From Curtobacterium flaccumfaciens UCD-AKU (lineage in GTDB: Bacteria; Actinomycetota; Actinomycetes; Actinomycetales; Microbacteriaceae): a stretch of DNA of 64,000 nucleotides. The translations under genes and the position numbers were made by a program. The stretch is taken from contig NZ_KB714610.1 in assembly GCF_000349565.1 (NCBI RefSeq), forward strand, positions 83,280 to 147,279. Direction: 5' to 3'. This document shows positions 16,017-25,220 of this stretch, one piece after another (the first letter of the stretch is position 1; every line of letters begins with the position of its first letter). The notes below the pieces were generated by a model. It was given only the letters and a program-made list of their open reading frames with translations. It was not told the DNA's origin and searched no databases.

Positions 16017-16061
16017 CTGGAGGCCCGGATCACGTCCGACGGACGCGATCCGGGCCTCCAG
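16017..16061. terminator. Bidirectional hairpin between the small ORF and fadD
   Basis: Arms CTGGAGGCCCGGATC (16017-16031) and GATCCGGGCCTCCAG (16047-16061) are perfect complements. A 15-nt loop itself contains GTCC/GGAC, extending the stem. There is no T-run, but the position between convergent genes fits a terminator. It belongs to the dispersed GGAGGCCCG family, and its flank ACCGTTGCGTCC recurs elsewhere in the window. Confidence 0.7.
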
Positions 16062-16162
16062 ACCGTTGCGTCCACAACCGCGCGCACCTGGCGGGATCGG
16101 GCGTCCCTGGTCGGAAGAACCGACCCGGTACGCCCGAAGTGACCAGGTACGCCCGGCGGGCG

Positions 16163-18100
16163 CTAGGAGCGGCCTCGGCGCCGCCCCTCGACGACCGGGG
16201 TCGCCGTCGTCTGCACCTTCGACCCGGAGTAGATGTGGTCGACGTCGGCGGCGAAGTCCTGCAGGATCACCGACCGCTTGATCGTCAGCTTGGGCGTGAG
16301 GTGCCCGGACGCCTCGGTCAGGTCGGTGTCGAGGATCGTGAACGACCGGACCGACTCGGCGCGGGAGACGCGGCTGTTCGCGGTGTCGATGGCCTCCTGG
16401 ACGGCGGACAGCACGCGTTCGTCGTAGGCGGCCTCGTGTGCGCTCAGCGCCGGGGCGATCCCGCGGGACTCGCACCAGCCGGGCAGCATCTCGCGGTCGA
16501 GCGTCACGAGCGCGGCGACGAACGGCTTGCCCTCGCCGACGACGACCACCTGGCCGATGAGCGGGTGTTCGCGGATGCCGTCCTCGAGCGGTGCCGGTGC
16601 GACGTTCTTGCCGCTCGCGGTGACGATGAGCTCCTTGGCGCGTCCGGTAACCGTGAGGATCCCGTCGCCGTCGAGCCGGCCGAGGTCACCGGTGCGGAAC
16701 CAGCCGTCGGCGAAGGCGTGCTCGGTCGCCTCGTCGTTCCGCCAGTACCGGTCGAAGACGTCGACGCCGCGGATCAGGATCTCGCCGTCGTCGGCGATCC
16801 GGACCTCGATGCCGGGCAGGGCGCGACCCACCGTGCCGATGCGGAGTTCACGGGCACGGTTGACCGTGGCGGGTGCCGTGGTCTCGGTCAGGCCGTAGCC
16901 CTCGAGGATGAGCACCCCGATCGAGCGGAAGAAGTGCGAGAGCCGCGGGGAGAGCGGCGCCGAGCCACTGATGGCGTACTCGACCCGGCCGCCCAGGGCA
17001 TCGCGGAGCTTCGCGTACACGAGCCGGTCGAACAGCTTGAACTTCAGGCAGAGTAGGAACGGCACCCGGCCGGCGGCGAGGGCTTCGGAGTGGGCGACCG
17101 CGGTGTCGGCGGCCGCGCGGAAGATCCTGCCCTTGCCGCCGAGGTCGGCCTTCTGCTCGGCGGAGTTGTAGATCTTCTCGAACACCCGGGGGACCGCGAG
17201 CAGGAACGTCGGCTGGAAGGTCGACACCGCCCGCATCAGGTCCTTGGTGTCCGGCTCGTGGCCGACGAGGACACCCGCGGAGACCGACATCGCGGCGATG
17301 AACCGCGCGAAGACGTGGGCGAGCGGGATGAACAGCAGGGTCGAGGCGCCGTCGGCGACGACCTCGGGCATCGCCTCGCTCGCGCCCTCGACCGTGGCGG
17401 TGAAGTTGTCGTGCCGCAGGACGCACCCCTTCGGCCGGCCGGTGCTGCCCGAGGTGTAGATGATCGTGGCGTCGTCGTGGCCGTGCACGTGGGCGGTGCG
17501 GGCGTCGAGTTCGTCGTCGGTGACGTCCTCGCCGAGCCGGGTCAGGTCGTCGAGGCCGCCGCCGTCGATCGTCCAGTGCTGGCCCAGGGCGGGCAGGTCG
17601 GGTGCGATGGAGGCGACGCGGCGCGCGTGCTCCTCCTGCTCGACGACGATGGCGACCGACTCGGAGTCGGACAGGATCCACCGCACCTGGTCGGGGGAGC
17701 TCGTCTCGTACACGGGCACGGACACCAGGCCGGCGGTCCACACGGCGAAGTCGACCAGGGTCCACTCGAGCCGGGTGCGCGACAGGATCGCGACGTGCGC
17801 GCCCGGTTCGAGCCCGGCGGCGACGAAGCCCTTCGCGATGCCCCGGACCCGGGCCAGGGTCTCGGCCGCCGTGAAGGTCGTCCAGGTGTCGCCGTGGCGC
17901 TGGGCGAGGATCGGACGCTCCGGCGTCAGACGGACGCGGTCGCCGAGGAGCCGCGCCGCCGAGCCGTGGTCCGGGGCGACGGGGCCGGCGTCGGGGGTGG
18001 TGGGGTGCTCCCCGGCCGACGGTGTGCTCCCGGTGGCAGCGCTGCCAGCGGTGGACGTGTCGGCGGAGGCGCTGCTGCGTGCAGGACGCTGATCGTTCAC
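16163..18100 (-). CDS. fadD15: Long-chain fatty-acid-CoA ligase (FadD15-like, AMP-binding)
   Basis: From the GTG at 18100 (after AAGGGAG) the protein is 645 residues. After a disordered Ser/Thr/Ala-rich N terminus of about 50 residues comes an AMP-forming acyl-CoA synthetase. Visible motifs are YTSGSTGRPKGCVLRHDN (P-loop), GYGLTE, WFRTGDLG with the hinge, and the catalytic-lysine region VTGRAKELIVTASGKNVAP. It adenylates fatty acids and transfers them to CoA at the inner membrane face, feeding phospholipid synthesis or beta-oxidation. Position next to glk, plsC and aroG matches the Rv2187 neighbourhood. It is divergent from the glucokinase gene, with 121 bp for promoters. Confidence 0.93.
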   Translation of the reverse strand: MNDQRPARSSASADTSTAGSAATGSTPSAGEHPTTPDAGPVAPDHGSAARLLGDRVRLTPERPILAQRHGDTWTTFTAAETLARVRGIAKGFVAAGLEPGAHVAILSRTRLEWTLVDFAVWTAGLVSVPVYETSSPDQVRWILSDSESVAIVVEQEEHARRVASIAPDLPALGQHWTIDGGGLDDLTRLGEDVTDDELDARTAHVHGHDDATIIYTSGSTGRPKGCVLRHDNFTATVEGASEAMPEVVADGASTLLFIPLAHVFARFIAAMSVSAGVLVGHEPDTKDLMRAVSTFQPTFLLAVPRVFEKIYNSAEQKADLGGKGRIFRAAADTAVAHSEALAAGRVPFLLCLKFKLFDRLVYAKLRDALGGRVEYAISGSAPLSPRLSHFFRSIGVLILEGYGLTETTAPATVNRARELRIGTVGRALPGIEVRIADDGEILIRGVDVFDRYWRNDEATEHAFADGWFRTGDLGRLDGDGILTVTGRAKELIVTASGKNVAPAPLEDGIREHPLIGQVVVVGEGKPFVAALVTLDREMLPGWCESRGIAPALSAHEAAYDERVLSAVQEAIDTANSRVSRAESVRSFTILDTDLTEASGHLTPKLTIKRSVILQDFAADVDHIYSGSKVQTTATPVVEGRRRGRS

Positions 18101-18221
18101 GGTGACTCCCTTGTCTGCCGGTTCGACTCGAGTGCGCCTCAACACCGAGGCGACACCGCCAGCATAGGGCGCGTCTCCGGGCGTTCCTCGACTTCGCGGC
18201 GAACCGGTAGGCTCGTTGCTC

Positions 18222-19175
18222 GTGCACGCCATCGGAATCGACATCGGGGGCACCAAGATCGCGGGTGCGGTCGTGACGGAACTGGGCGAGATCGTCGCCG
18301 AGGACCGCGTGGCCACCAACGCTGCGGACCCGAACGCCATGCTCGACGACGTCGTCTCGATGGTCGAGCGACTCAGCTCGCTCCACCAGGTCGGCGCCGT
18401 GGGGGTCGCCGCCCCCGGGTTCATCGACGCTTCGCAGTCGATCGTCTACTACACGCCCAACATCCGGTGGCGGAACGAACCACTCCGGCAGAAGCTGCAG
18501 CAGCGCCTCGGCGATCTGCACATCACCGTCGACAACGACGCGAACGCCGCTGGCTGGGCGGAGTTCCGGTTCGGTGCCGGTCGGCTCGTGTCCGACATGA
18601 CGATGCTCACCATCGGCACGGGGGTCGGCGGTGCCATCGTGACCGAGGACCGGCTGTTCCGCGGCGGCTTCGGCACCGGTGGCGAGATCGGGCACCTGCG
18701 CATCGTCCCGAACGGCCTGCCCTGCGGGTGCGGCGCCCGTGGCTGCATCGAGCAGTACGGCTCCGGCCGCGCCCTGCAGCGCATGGCCAACGACGTCGCC
18801 GACGCCGGCGGGATCGGTTCGGCCCTGGCCGACGCCCGCGCCGACAACGGTGGCCAGCTCGACGGCAAGATCGTCGGCGACCTGATCCTGGCCGACGACC
18901 CGGGTGCCCTCGCGGCACTCCGTCGGCTCGGTCGGCACCTCGGCGAGGCGTGCGCGTCGCTCTCCGCCGTGCTCGACCCGCAGCTCTTCGTGTTCGGCGG
19001 CGGCGTCGCCAGCGCGGGGGACCGGCTGCTCGACCCGATCAAGCAGGCGTACCTCAACAACCTGCCGGCCCGCGGGTACCACCCGGAGCCCGACTTCGTC
19101 ATCGCCGAACTCGTCAACGACGCCGGCGTCGTCGGTGCTGCCGACCTCGCTCGCATCCACGCCCGGACGGCGTAG
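18222..19175 (+). CDS. glk: ROK-family glucokinase
   Basis: This 317-residue ROK kinase starts at GTG 18222 (VHAIGIDIGGTK). A TAGGCT -10 candidate ends 8 nt upstream, suggesting a leaderless message. The phosphate-binding IGIDIGGTK motif, the TVDNDANAAGWAEF catalytic segment, TIGTGVGGAIV, and the ROK zinc site CGCGARGCIEQYGSG are all present. This supports ATP- (or polyphosphate-) dependent phosphorylation of glucose. It is a typical glucokinase rather than a ROK repressor because there is no N-terminal HTH. A short (CGCAAA)n repeat separates it from plsC, with which it may be cotranscribed. Confidence 0.92.
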   Translation: MHAIGIDIGGTKIAGAVVTELGEIVAEDRVATNAADPNAMLDDVVSMVERLSSLHQVGAVGVAAPGFIDASQSIVYYTPNIRWRNEPLRQKLQQRLGDLHITVDNDANAAGWAEFRFGAGRLVSDMTMLTIGTGVGGAIVTEDRLFRGGFGTGGEIGHLRIVPNGLPCGCGARGCIEQYGSGRALQRMANDVADAGGIGSALADARADNGGQLDGKIVGDLILADDPGALAALRRLGRHLGEACASLSAVLDPQLFVFGGGVASAGDRLLDPIKQAYLNNLPARGYHPEPDFVIAELVNDAGVVGAADLARIHARTA

Positions 19176-19183
19176 GGTCGGCG

Positions 19184-19209
19184 CGCAAACGCAAACGCAA
19201 ACGCAAACG
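19184..19209 (+). repeat. Hexanucleotide repeat CGCAAA, 4.3 copies
   Basis: Four exact CGCAAA units run from 19184 to 19207, followed by CG. They lie 9 bp after the glk stop and 48 bp before the plsC start, outside any coding region. In this GC-rich background an A-rich microsatellite stands out and could vary in copy number by slippage. Confidence 0.9.
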
Positions 19210-19256
19210 CGAACACCCGTGCACCACCCGGACCTTCTCACCACCTGGAGTCGTCG

Positions 19257-19982
19257 ATGACCTACTGGCTGCTGAAGAACTTCGTGCTCGGACCGCTCAT
19301 CCTCACCCTGTTCCGGCCGTGGGTCGTCGGGCGCGAACACGTCCCCACGACGGGCCCGGTCATCTTCGCCTCGAACCACATCTCGTTCATCGACTCGGTG
19401 ATCCTGCCAGCGGTGCTCGATCGTCGACTGTCGTTCCTGGCGAAGAGCGACTACTTCACCGGCCGCGGGCTGAAGGGCTGGGCGACGAAGACGTTCTTCA
19501 ACGCCATCGGCCAGCTGCCGATCGACCGCTCCGGTGGCAAGGCGTCCGAAGCGTCGCTGCGCACCGGGCTGCAGGTCCTGGCGCGCGGTGAGCAGCTCGG
19601 CATCTACCCGGAGGGCACGCGCAGCCCCGACGGCAAGCTCTACCGCGGACGCACCGGCATCGCCCGGATGATCCTCGAGGGGCGCGTGCTCGTCGTCCCG
19701 GTGGCCATGGTCGGCACGCGCGAGGTGCAGCAGATCGGGCAGCGGTTCCCGAAGATCAAGCGCGTCGGGGTCGTGTTCGGCAAGCCGCTCGACTTCTCGC
19801 GGTTCCAGGGCTTCGAGACGGACCGCTTCATCCTGCGCAGCGTCACGGACGAGGTCATGCACGAGCTCGCCGGGCTGAGCCGTCAGGAGTACGTCGACGT
19901 CTACGCCACCAGCGTGAAGGAGCGCGCGAGCTCTGCGCGCGAGGCCGTCATGCGGGAACGGAAGTCGACGCCTGCACGTTAG
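19257..19982 (+). CDS. plsC: 1-acyl-sn-glycerol-3-phosphate acyltransferase (PlsC)
   Basis: This 241-residue acyltransferase has the HX4D catalytic motif (NHISFID), the substrate-binding YPEGTRSPDG block and an N-terminal hydrophobic stretch (FVLGPLILTLFRPWVVG) that associates it with the membrane. It esterifies lysophosphatidic acid to phosphatidic acid using acyl-CoA or acyl-ACP. Nearby fadD supplies acyl-CoA, and the gene corresponds to Rv2182c in the syntenic mycobacterial block. The ATG at 19257 follows CTGGAG. The C-terminal 35 residues are basic and helical. Confidence 0.92.
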   Translation: MTYWLLKNFVLGPLILTLFRPWVVGREHVPTTGPVIFASNHISFIDSVILPAVLDRRLSFLAKSDYFTGRGLKGWATKTFFNAIGQLPIDRSGGKASEASLRTGLQVLARGEQLGIYPEGTRSPDGKLYRGRTGIARMILEGRVLVVPVAMVGTREVQQIGQRFPKIKRVGVVFGKPLDFSRFQGFETDRFILRSVTDEVMHELAGLSRQEYVDVYATSVKERASSAREAVMRERKSTPAR

Positions 19983-20086
19983 GCTCTGATGGTCCCGGCA
20001 CCCCGCCAGGACGCCCATCGCCGACGCGCGGCCACGTGCCGGTCAGCGTCGCCGGGCCGCCCGCACAGAACACCGAGGTAACGCCC

Positions 20087-21472
20087 TTGCCCGAGTCGAC
20101 CGACTTCGTCGCCCTGCAGGATCCGGACGTCATCGAGGGGCTCGACTATTGGCGGACGCTCCCGATCAAGCAGCAGCCGACCTGGCCCGACGCCGCCGCT
20201 GCCGAGGCGGCGTCGGCCGAGATCGCCACGCTCCCGCCGCTCGTGTTCGCGGGCGAGGTCGACGAGCTGCGCGCACGGCTCGCCGCGGCCGCCCAGGGCA
20301 AGGCCTTCCTGCTGCAGGGCGGTGACTGCGCCGAGACCTTCGCCGGTGCCACCGCCGACTCCATCCGCGACCGGGTCAAGACGATCCTGCAGATGGCCGT
20401 CGTGCTGACCTACGGCGCCTCGACGCCCGTCATCAAGATGGGCCGGATGGCCGGACAGTTCGCCAAGCCCCGCTCGAGCGACTTCGAGACCCGCGGCGAC
20501 GTCACGCTGCCCGCCTACCGCGGCGACATCGTGAACGGCTACGACTTCACGCCGGAGAGCCGCGAAGCGGACCCGCGTCGTCTGGTGCAGGGCTACCACA
20601 CCGCTGCGTCGACGCTGAACCTGGTCCGAGCGTTCACGCAAGGGGGCTTCGCCGACCTGCGGCAGGTGCACTCGTGGAACAAGGGCTTCGCCTCGAACCC
20701 GGCGAACGCCCGGTACGAGCACCTCGCCAAGGAGATCGACCGCGCGATCCGGTTCATGGCCGCCTGCGGTGCCGACTTCGAAGCGCTCAAGCACGTCGAG
20801 TTCTACGCCTCGCACGAGGGGCTGCTGATGGACTACGAGCGCCCGATGACCCGCATCGACTCCCGCTCGGGCCTGGCGTACGACACGTCCGGCCACTTCA
20901 TCTGGATCGGTGAGCGCACGCGTGACATCGACGGTGCCCACGTGGACTTCCTGTCGCGGGTGCGCAACCCGATCGGTGTGAAGCTCGGCCCGACGACGAC
21001 CGTGGACGACATGAAGGCGCTCGTCGACAAGCTCGACCCGAACCGTGAGCCGGGTCGCCTGACCTTCATCACGCGGATGGGTGCCGGGAAGATCCGCGAC
21101 GAGCTGCCCAAGCTGCTCGAGGCGATCAAGGGCATGGACGCCAATCCGCTGTGGGTCACCGACCCGATGCACGGCAACGGCCTGACCACGCCGACGGGCT
21201 ACAAGACCCGCCGGTTCGACGACGTCGTGGACGAGGTCCTGGGCTTCTTCGAGGCGCACCGCCAGGTCGGCACGTACCCCGGTGGCATGCACGTCGAGCT
21301 CACCGGTGACGACGTCACCGAGTGCCTCGGTGGCTCGGAACACATCGACGAGGCCACCCTCGCCACCCGCTACGAGTCGCTCTGCGACCCGCGCCTCAAC
21401 CACATGCAGTCCCTCGAGCTCGCCTTCCTGGTGGCCGAGGAACTCGGCGCGCACCAGCCCGACCGCTCGTAG
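20087..21472 (+). CDS. aroG: Class II 3-deoxy-7-phosphoheptulonate (DAHP) synthase
   Basis: The TTG at 20087, preceded by GAGGTAA, gives 461 residues, the usual size of type II (plant/actinobacterial) DAHP synthases; an in-frame GTG at 20036 would add 17 poorly conserved residues. Family blocks are evident: LDYWRTLPIKQQPTWPD, the LLQGGDCAETF metal-cysteine motif, KMGRMAGQFAKPRS, the YASHEGLLMDYE helix, VRNPIGVKLGPTT and DPMHGNG. It condenses phosphoenolpyruvate with erythrose-4-phosphate, the first step of the shikimate pathway. It corresponds to Rv2178c. Two hairpins follow the stop, the second a strong terminator. Confidence 0.96.
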   Translation: MPESTDFVALQDPDVIEGLDYWRTLPIKQQPTWPDAAAAEAASAEIATLPPLVFAGEVDELRARLAAAAQGKAFLLQGGDCAETFAGATADSIRDRVKTILQMAVVLTYGASTPVIKMGRMAGQFAKPRSSDFETRGDVTLPAYRGDIVNGYDFTPESREADPRRLVQGYHTAASTLNLVRAFTQGGFADLRQVHSWNKGFASNPANARYEHLAKEIDRAIRFMAACGADFEALKHVEFYASHEGLLMDYERPMTRIDSRSGLAYDTSGHFIWIGERTRDIDGAHVDFLSRVRNPIGVKLGPTTTVDDMKALVDKLDPNREPGRLTFITRMGAGKIRDELPKLLEAIKGMDANPLWVTDPMHGNGLTTPTGYKTRRFDDVVDEVLGFFEAHRQVGTYPGGMHVELTGDDVTECLGGSEHIDEATLATRYESLCDPRLNHMQSLELAFLVAEELGAHQPDRS

Positions 21473-21491
21473 CGCAGGAACCATCTCGACG

Positions 21492-21534
21492 AAGCGACAG
21501 AACCTCCCGGCACGTTCGCGGGGTTCAGTCGCTT
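21492..21534. repeat. Hairpin after aroG
   Basis: AAGCGACAGAAC (21492-21503) and GTTCAGTCGCTT (21523-21534) pair with one mismatch across a 19-nt loop that itself contains CCCGGCACGTTCGCGGGG. It sits 20 nt after the aroG stop and 10 nt before the stronger hairpin, forming a two-stem 3' structure. Confidence 0.6.
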
Positions 21535-21543
21535 TCGCGTGTC

Positions 21544-21585
21544 GGACGGGAGGCCCGTGACGGCGCCGCCACGGGCCTCCCGTCC
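21544..21585. terminator. Bidirectional terminator hairpin between aroG and the PASTA kinase
   Basis: A perfect 16-bp stem (GGACGGGAGGCCCGTG at 21544-21559 with its complement at 21570-21585) has a 10-nt loop between convergent genes. There is no T-run; this GGAGGCCCG form recurs at 25653, 56330 and the right edge of the window at the same kind of gene boundary. Confidence 0.75.
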
Positions 21586-21665
21586 GTCCTGACGGTGTCG
21601 GCGCGATCGGGCGAGACAATGGCTCTCTGGCGACACACACCGCCCATGCAGCGCCTGCGCCGGCC

Positions 21666-23741
21666 CTACTGGTCGTAGGACAGGGTGACCGTGTCGCCGC
21701 GGTACACGGTCGCGCCGGCGCCCGGATCGGTGCCGGTGACGGGCAGCGTCGACTTCCAGTCGTAGAAGCCGCAGAGGATGTTCGTGCAGTCGGGCACGGA
21801 GACCTTGAGGCCGAGGTCCTCGAGGGTCTTCGTCGCCTCGTTGATGGTCTTGCCGACCACTCCGTCCTTCGGCACGGTGATCGGCGTCGGGCCCTTCGAC
21901 ACGACGACGTCCACCGCCGACCCGCGCACGGCGGGGGACTCCTGCACGGCGGCGGAGACGATCTGCCCCGTCGGGACGGTCTCGCTGTACTCCTCGGTCC
22001 GGGCGCCGAGGACGAGCCCGACGACGTCGAGTGCGGCGGAGGCCTCGTCGACGGTCTTCCCGACCACGTCGGGCACGGGGCCGAGCGACACCGTCAGGGT
22101 GATCCGACCGGTCTCGCCGTACGCCTTCACCGTCGTCAGGTCGAGCGCCTTGCCCCCGGACGCCCGACCGGTCGCCGCGATCACGGTGTCCTTCGGCGCG
22201 TCGGCGGAGAACTGGTACCGGTCGTCCTGCAGCTCGAAGTCGTCGTCGAGCGCGGCCGTCACGGTGGAGAGCGGCTGCCCGACGATCGCCGGCAGCGGGA
22301 TCATCCGGGGGCCGTTCGAGACGACGATCTGCACCGCCGTGCCTTTCTGCACCTCGCGCCTCGCAGCCGGCTCGGTCGTGGAGACCTGCCCCTTCGCGAC
22401 GACGGCGTCGAACCGTGTCCCGGTCTTCGACGCCGCCTGCAGGCCCTGTGCTTCGAGCAGCTGTCGGGCCTGCGAGACCGACTTGCCCGCGACTTCCGGG
22501 ATGCGCACGTTGCCACCGGGCCCCGGGCCGAAGTACCAGCCGAAGCCGGCTCCGATCAGCGCGAGCACGACGACCACGGACAGGGCGATCCAGCCGCGCT
22601 TCCGACGCTTCGCCGACTGGTCGGCGAGCCGCTGGCCGGCGGGGGACAGGACGCCGGGCTGGGCACCGGTGCGACGGGGCCCCGGGGCGTTGGTGCGGGC
22701 CCGCGCGGGCGTCCGAACGCGGTCACCGGTGTCGCGGTCACCCGCCCGGTCGATGATGGCGGTCTCGTCGGCAGCACCGGCACCTGCGGCTCCGACCGAG
22801 GCGGCGGCCGCTGCGGCGCCGAGCGTTCCCCCGCCGCCGGAGGGCAGGATCGCGGTCCCGTTCTCGGGGCGGAGCACGGCGGTGCGGTACTGACCGGTCG
22901 CCCGCTGCTGGTTGCCCGACATGTGGTCGAGCATCTCGCGGGCGTCGCGGGGACGGTCCTCGGGGTCGCGCGCGGTCGACCAGGCGACCAGCTCGTCGAG
23001 CTCCGGCGGCACCCCGGACACGGCGGCGCTCGGGGCCGGGACGGAGTCGTTGGCGTGCTGGTACGCGATCTGCATCGGCTGCTCGCCCTTGTAGGGCTGC
23101 TCGCCGGTCAGCATCTCGTAGAGCATGATGCCGAGCGCGTAGATGTCGCTGCGCGAGTCGGCGGCGCCGCGGGTCACGAGCTCGGGGGACAGGTAGGCGA
23201 TCGTGCCGAGCAGGGCCGCGCCGGTCGCCGTGTTCGCGGTCGTGGCCCGGGCCAGGCCGAAGTCGCCGAGCTTGATGCGACCGTCGTCGGCGAGCAGGAC
23301 GTTCTCGGGCTTCAGGTCGCGGTGCACGATGCCGGCGCGGTGCGCGGACGCCAGGCCCGCCAGCACGGCGCGCAGGATGTCCGTCGCCTGCTCGGGCGTC
23401 AGGGCGTGGTGTTCCTGCAGCAGGTCCCGCAGCGTGATGCCGGGGATGTACTCCATGACGATGTAGGCGGTCTCGCCCTCGGCGCCCTGGTCGTAGACGC
23501 CCACCAGGTTCGGGTGCGACAGCCGGGCGGCCGACCGGGCCTCCTGGATGAAGCGCTCACGGAAGGCCTGGTCGTCGGCCAGGTGCCCGTGCATGATCTT
23601 GATGGCGACGCGTCGCTCGAGGCGCACGTCGGTCGCGAGGTAGACGGTCGCCATGCCCCCGCGCGCGATGCGCGAGCGGACGCGGTACCGCTGATCGATC
23701 ATGCGACCGATCATGGGGTCCGTGGCGGCGTTGGTGGTCAT
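21666..23741 (-). CDS. PASTA-domain serine/threonine protein kinase at the pknL position
   Basis: This 691-residue membrane kinase has a cytoplasmic kinase domain (about 19-280) with IARGGMATVYLA, Lys48 (VAIKIM), HRDLKPEN with catalytic Asp142, and DFG at 160-162. A variable linker, one transmembrane helix (about 380-405, GWIALSVVVVLALIGAGF) and four extracellular PASTA repeats (about 410-691) follow. PASTA domains bind muropeptides or lipid II, so it likely senses wall synthesis and phosphorylates division and metabolic proteins. Synteny (aroG on one side, an Rv2175c homologue on the other) matches mycobacterial PknL, which itself lacks PASTA domains. The ATG at 23741 fits a leaderless promoter; the upstream ATG at 23750 lacks support. 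Confidence 0.92.
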   Translation of the reverse strand: MTTNAATDPMIGRMIDQRYRVRSRIARGGMATVYLATDVRLERRVAIKIMHGHLADDQAFRERFIQEARSAARLSHPNLVGVYDQGAEGETAYIVMEYIPGITLRDLLQEHHALTPEQATDILRAVLAGLASAHRAGIVHRDLKPENVLLADDGRIKLGDFGLARATTANTATGAALLGTIAYLSPELVTRGAADSRSDIYALGIMLYEMLTGEQPYKGEQPMQIAYQHANDSVPAPSAAVSGVPPELDELVAWSTARDPEDRPRDAREMLDHMSGNQQRATGQYRTAVLRPENGTAILPSGGGGTLGAAAAAASVGAAGAGAADETAIIDRAGDRDTGDRVRTPARARTNAPGPRRTGAQPGVLSPAGQRLADQSAKRRKRGWIALSVVVVLALIGAGFGWYFGPGPGGNVRIPEVAGKSVSQARQLLEAQGLQAASKTGTRFDAVVAKGQVSTTEPAARREVQKGTAVQIVVSNGPRMIPLPAIVGQPLSTVTAALDDDFELQDDRYQFSADAPKDTVIAATGRASGGKALDLTTVKAYGETGRITLTVSLGPVPDVVGKTVDEASAALDVVGLVLGARTEEYSETVPTGQIVSAAVQESPAVRGSAVDVVVSKGPTPITVPKDGVVGKTINEATKTLEDLGLKVSVPDCTNILCGFYDWKSTLPVTGTDPGAGATVYRGDTVTLSYDQ

Positions 23742-23748
23742 CGGCGGC

Positions 23749-23754
23749 ATTCTA
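23749..23754 (-). promoter_or_regulatory. Leaderless -10 box (TAGAAT) for the PASTA kinase
   Basis: On the minus strand TAGAAT is followed by exactly 7 nt and the ATG at 23741, with no Shine-Dalgarno sequence. This places the predicted transcript start at the A of the start codon and favours that start over the ATG inside the -10 region. Confidence 0.45.
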
Positions 23755-23823
23755 CGAATCGAGACGGCAGCCGGACGCACCGGCGCACCGGTCGTGACCC
23801 AATCTCGATCTTCCGGATGAGGC

Positions 23824-25110
23824 TCAGAGGGTCGCCAGCCAGCCCTCGGCGGCCGTCGCCCAGTTGGCGTAGGCCTTCGGGTAGGCGGAGAGCTGCACGG
23901 CCTGGGCCGCATCGGTGATGCTCATCGAGGACCAGCCGCGCACGTCGAGCAGCCCACTCGTCTTGCCGGCGTTCGGGTTGTCCCGACCACCGAAGAACAG
24001 CTTGGTGGCGTGCACCGGGTCCTGCAGCGTCGCCGCGGGGCCCCACCCTTGGCTCGGGCGCTGCTGGAACAGACCGACCGAGTCGCGGTCGCCGTGTGGG
24101 ATGTTCCGCAGGCTGGACTCCTGCATCGCGGCGGCGAGGGCGACGACGATGCCGCGGTCGGGGACGCCCATGGAGCGACCGACGGCGACGATGGTCGCCG
24201 CGTTCTGTCGCTGCTCGGCGCTCAGGCCCACGGCACCGCTGACGGCTGCGCTGGCGGCGACCGCCGGTGCGGCAGTGGCGTTCGACGACGGGATGACGAG
24301 TGTTTTGCCGGCGTAGATGGTGCTCGTGTACGACAGGCCGTTCGCCGACAGGAGCGACTTGACGGAGACGTGGTGGGCGGCGGCGATCGAGGCGACCGTG
24401 TCGCCGGCGCTGATCTTGACGCTCGACCGGGTCGACGGCGCCGACGCCGTGGACACCGACGTCGACGAGGACGTGCCGTGCGGTACCCGCAGCGTCTGCC
24501 CCGGGTAGATGACGCTGCGCTGTGACAGGTCGTTCGCGCGGAGGAGCGCCGTGGTCGACACGCCGACGCGGGAGGCGATGGCGGAGACCGTGTCGCCCTG
24601 CTTCACGTGGTAGCTCGAGGTGTTCGACCCGGAGCCGCTCGTGGCCCCGGACGTCCGCACGGCAGCGGTTGTGACGGCGGGGGTCGACGCCAGGTGCAGC
24701 GTCTGGCCCGGGTGGATGATCGTGTTCCAGCCGAGGCCGTTACGCACGAGGATCTCCTGCGCCGACAGGCCGAACCGGGCGGCGATGCCCGAGACCGTGT
24801 CGCCGTGGTGGACGGTGTAGTTCGTGGGCACAGCGGTCGTGGGGGCCTTCGCGGTGGCGGCGACCGTCCGGACGACGGTCTGTGACGGCCGTGCGACCGC
24901 GGTGCCGAACACCGGGCGGTCGGTGAGGACGCGGTCCTGGTCGACGTGACGCTTGTGGTTCGCGTCGGCGTCGTCGTGCCGCGGCTCGGCGTGTGCGACC
25001 GGACCGGTCAGGCCGGCGGTCACGGCGATCGTGCCCGCGAGGACGATGGGCATGGTGGCGAACCGGGCGGATCGTGCGCGCCGGGCGACTTCGTCTGCAG
25101 CGTGGTCCAC
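23824..25110 (-). CDS. Secreted LysM-repeat peptidoglycan hydrolase (lytic-transglycosylase-like)
   Basis: The GTG at 25110 follows AGGAGAG and gives 428 residues. A signal peptide (about 1-45; basic RRARSARF then a hydrophobic core ending AHAEP) precedes three LysM modules (YTVHHGDTVSGIAARFGLS, YHVKQGDTVSAIASRVGVS, VKISAGDTVASIAAAHHVS) that bind N-acetylglucosamine in peptidoglycan. The C-terminal domain (about 300-428; ALAAAMQESSLRN, GDRDSVGLFQQRPSQGWG) is the actinobacterial lysozyme/transglycosylase-like fold, with Glu in the MQESS motif as candidate catalytic residue. It should bind and cut cell wall outside the cell. Location between a PASTA kinase and an Rv2175c-like protein suggests coordinated wall turnover. 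Confidence 0.9.
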   Translation of the reverse strand: MDHAADEVARRARSARFATMPIVLAGTIAVTAGLTGPVAHAEPRHDDADANHKRHVDQDRVLTDRPVFGTAVARPSQTVVRTVAATAKAPTTAVPTNYTVHHGDTVSGIAARFGLSAQEILVRNGLGWNTIIHPGQTLHLASTPAVTTAAVRTSGATSGSGSNTSSYHVKQGDTVSAIASRVGVSTTALLRANDLSQRSVIYPGQTLRVPHGTSSSTSVSTASAPSTRSSVKISAGDTVASIAAAHHVSVKSLLSANGLSYTSTIYAGKTLVIPSSNATAAPAVAASAAVSGAVGLSAEQRQNAATIVAVGRSMGVPDRGIVVALAAAMQESSLRNIPHGDRDSVGLFQQRPSQGWGPAATLQDPVHATKLFFGGRDNPNAGKTSGLLDVRGWSSMSITDAAQAVQLSAYPKAYANWATAAEGWLATL

Positions 25111-25220
25111 GGGTCTCTCCTGATCTCGACTGAGGCGTGCGCACGCGTGCGCGCACTCACAGGTGCCACAACGCTGGCATGGCCTGATTCCCAAGTCAAC
25201 CAGAGAGTCAGATGTGGTGG

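Noticed and set aside
19983..20086. Riboswitch or peptide attenuator ahead of aroG
   Set aside because: No leader peptide with aromatic codons and no clear alternative hairpins were found in the 104-bp gap.
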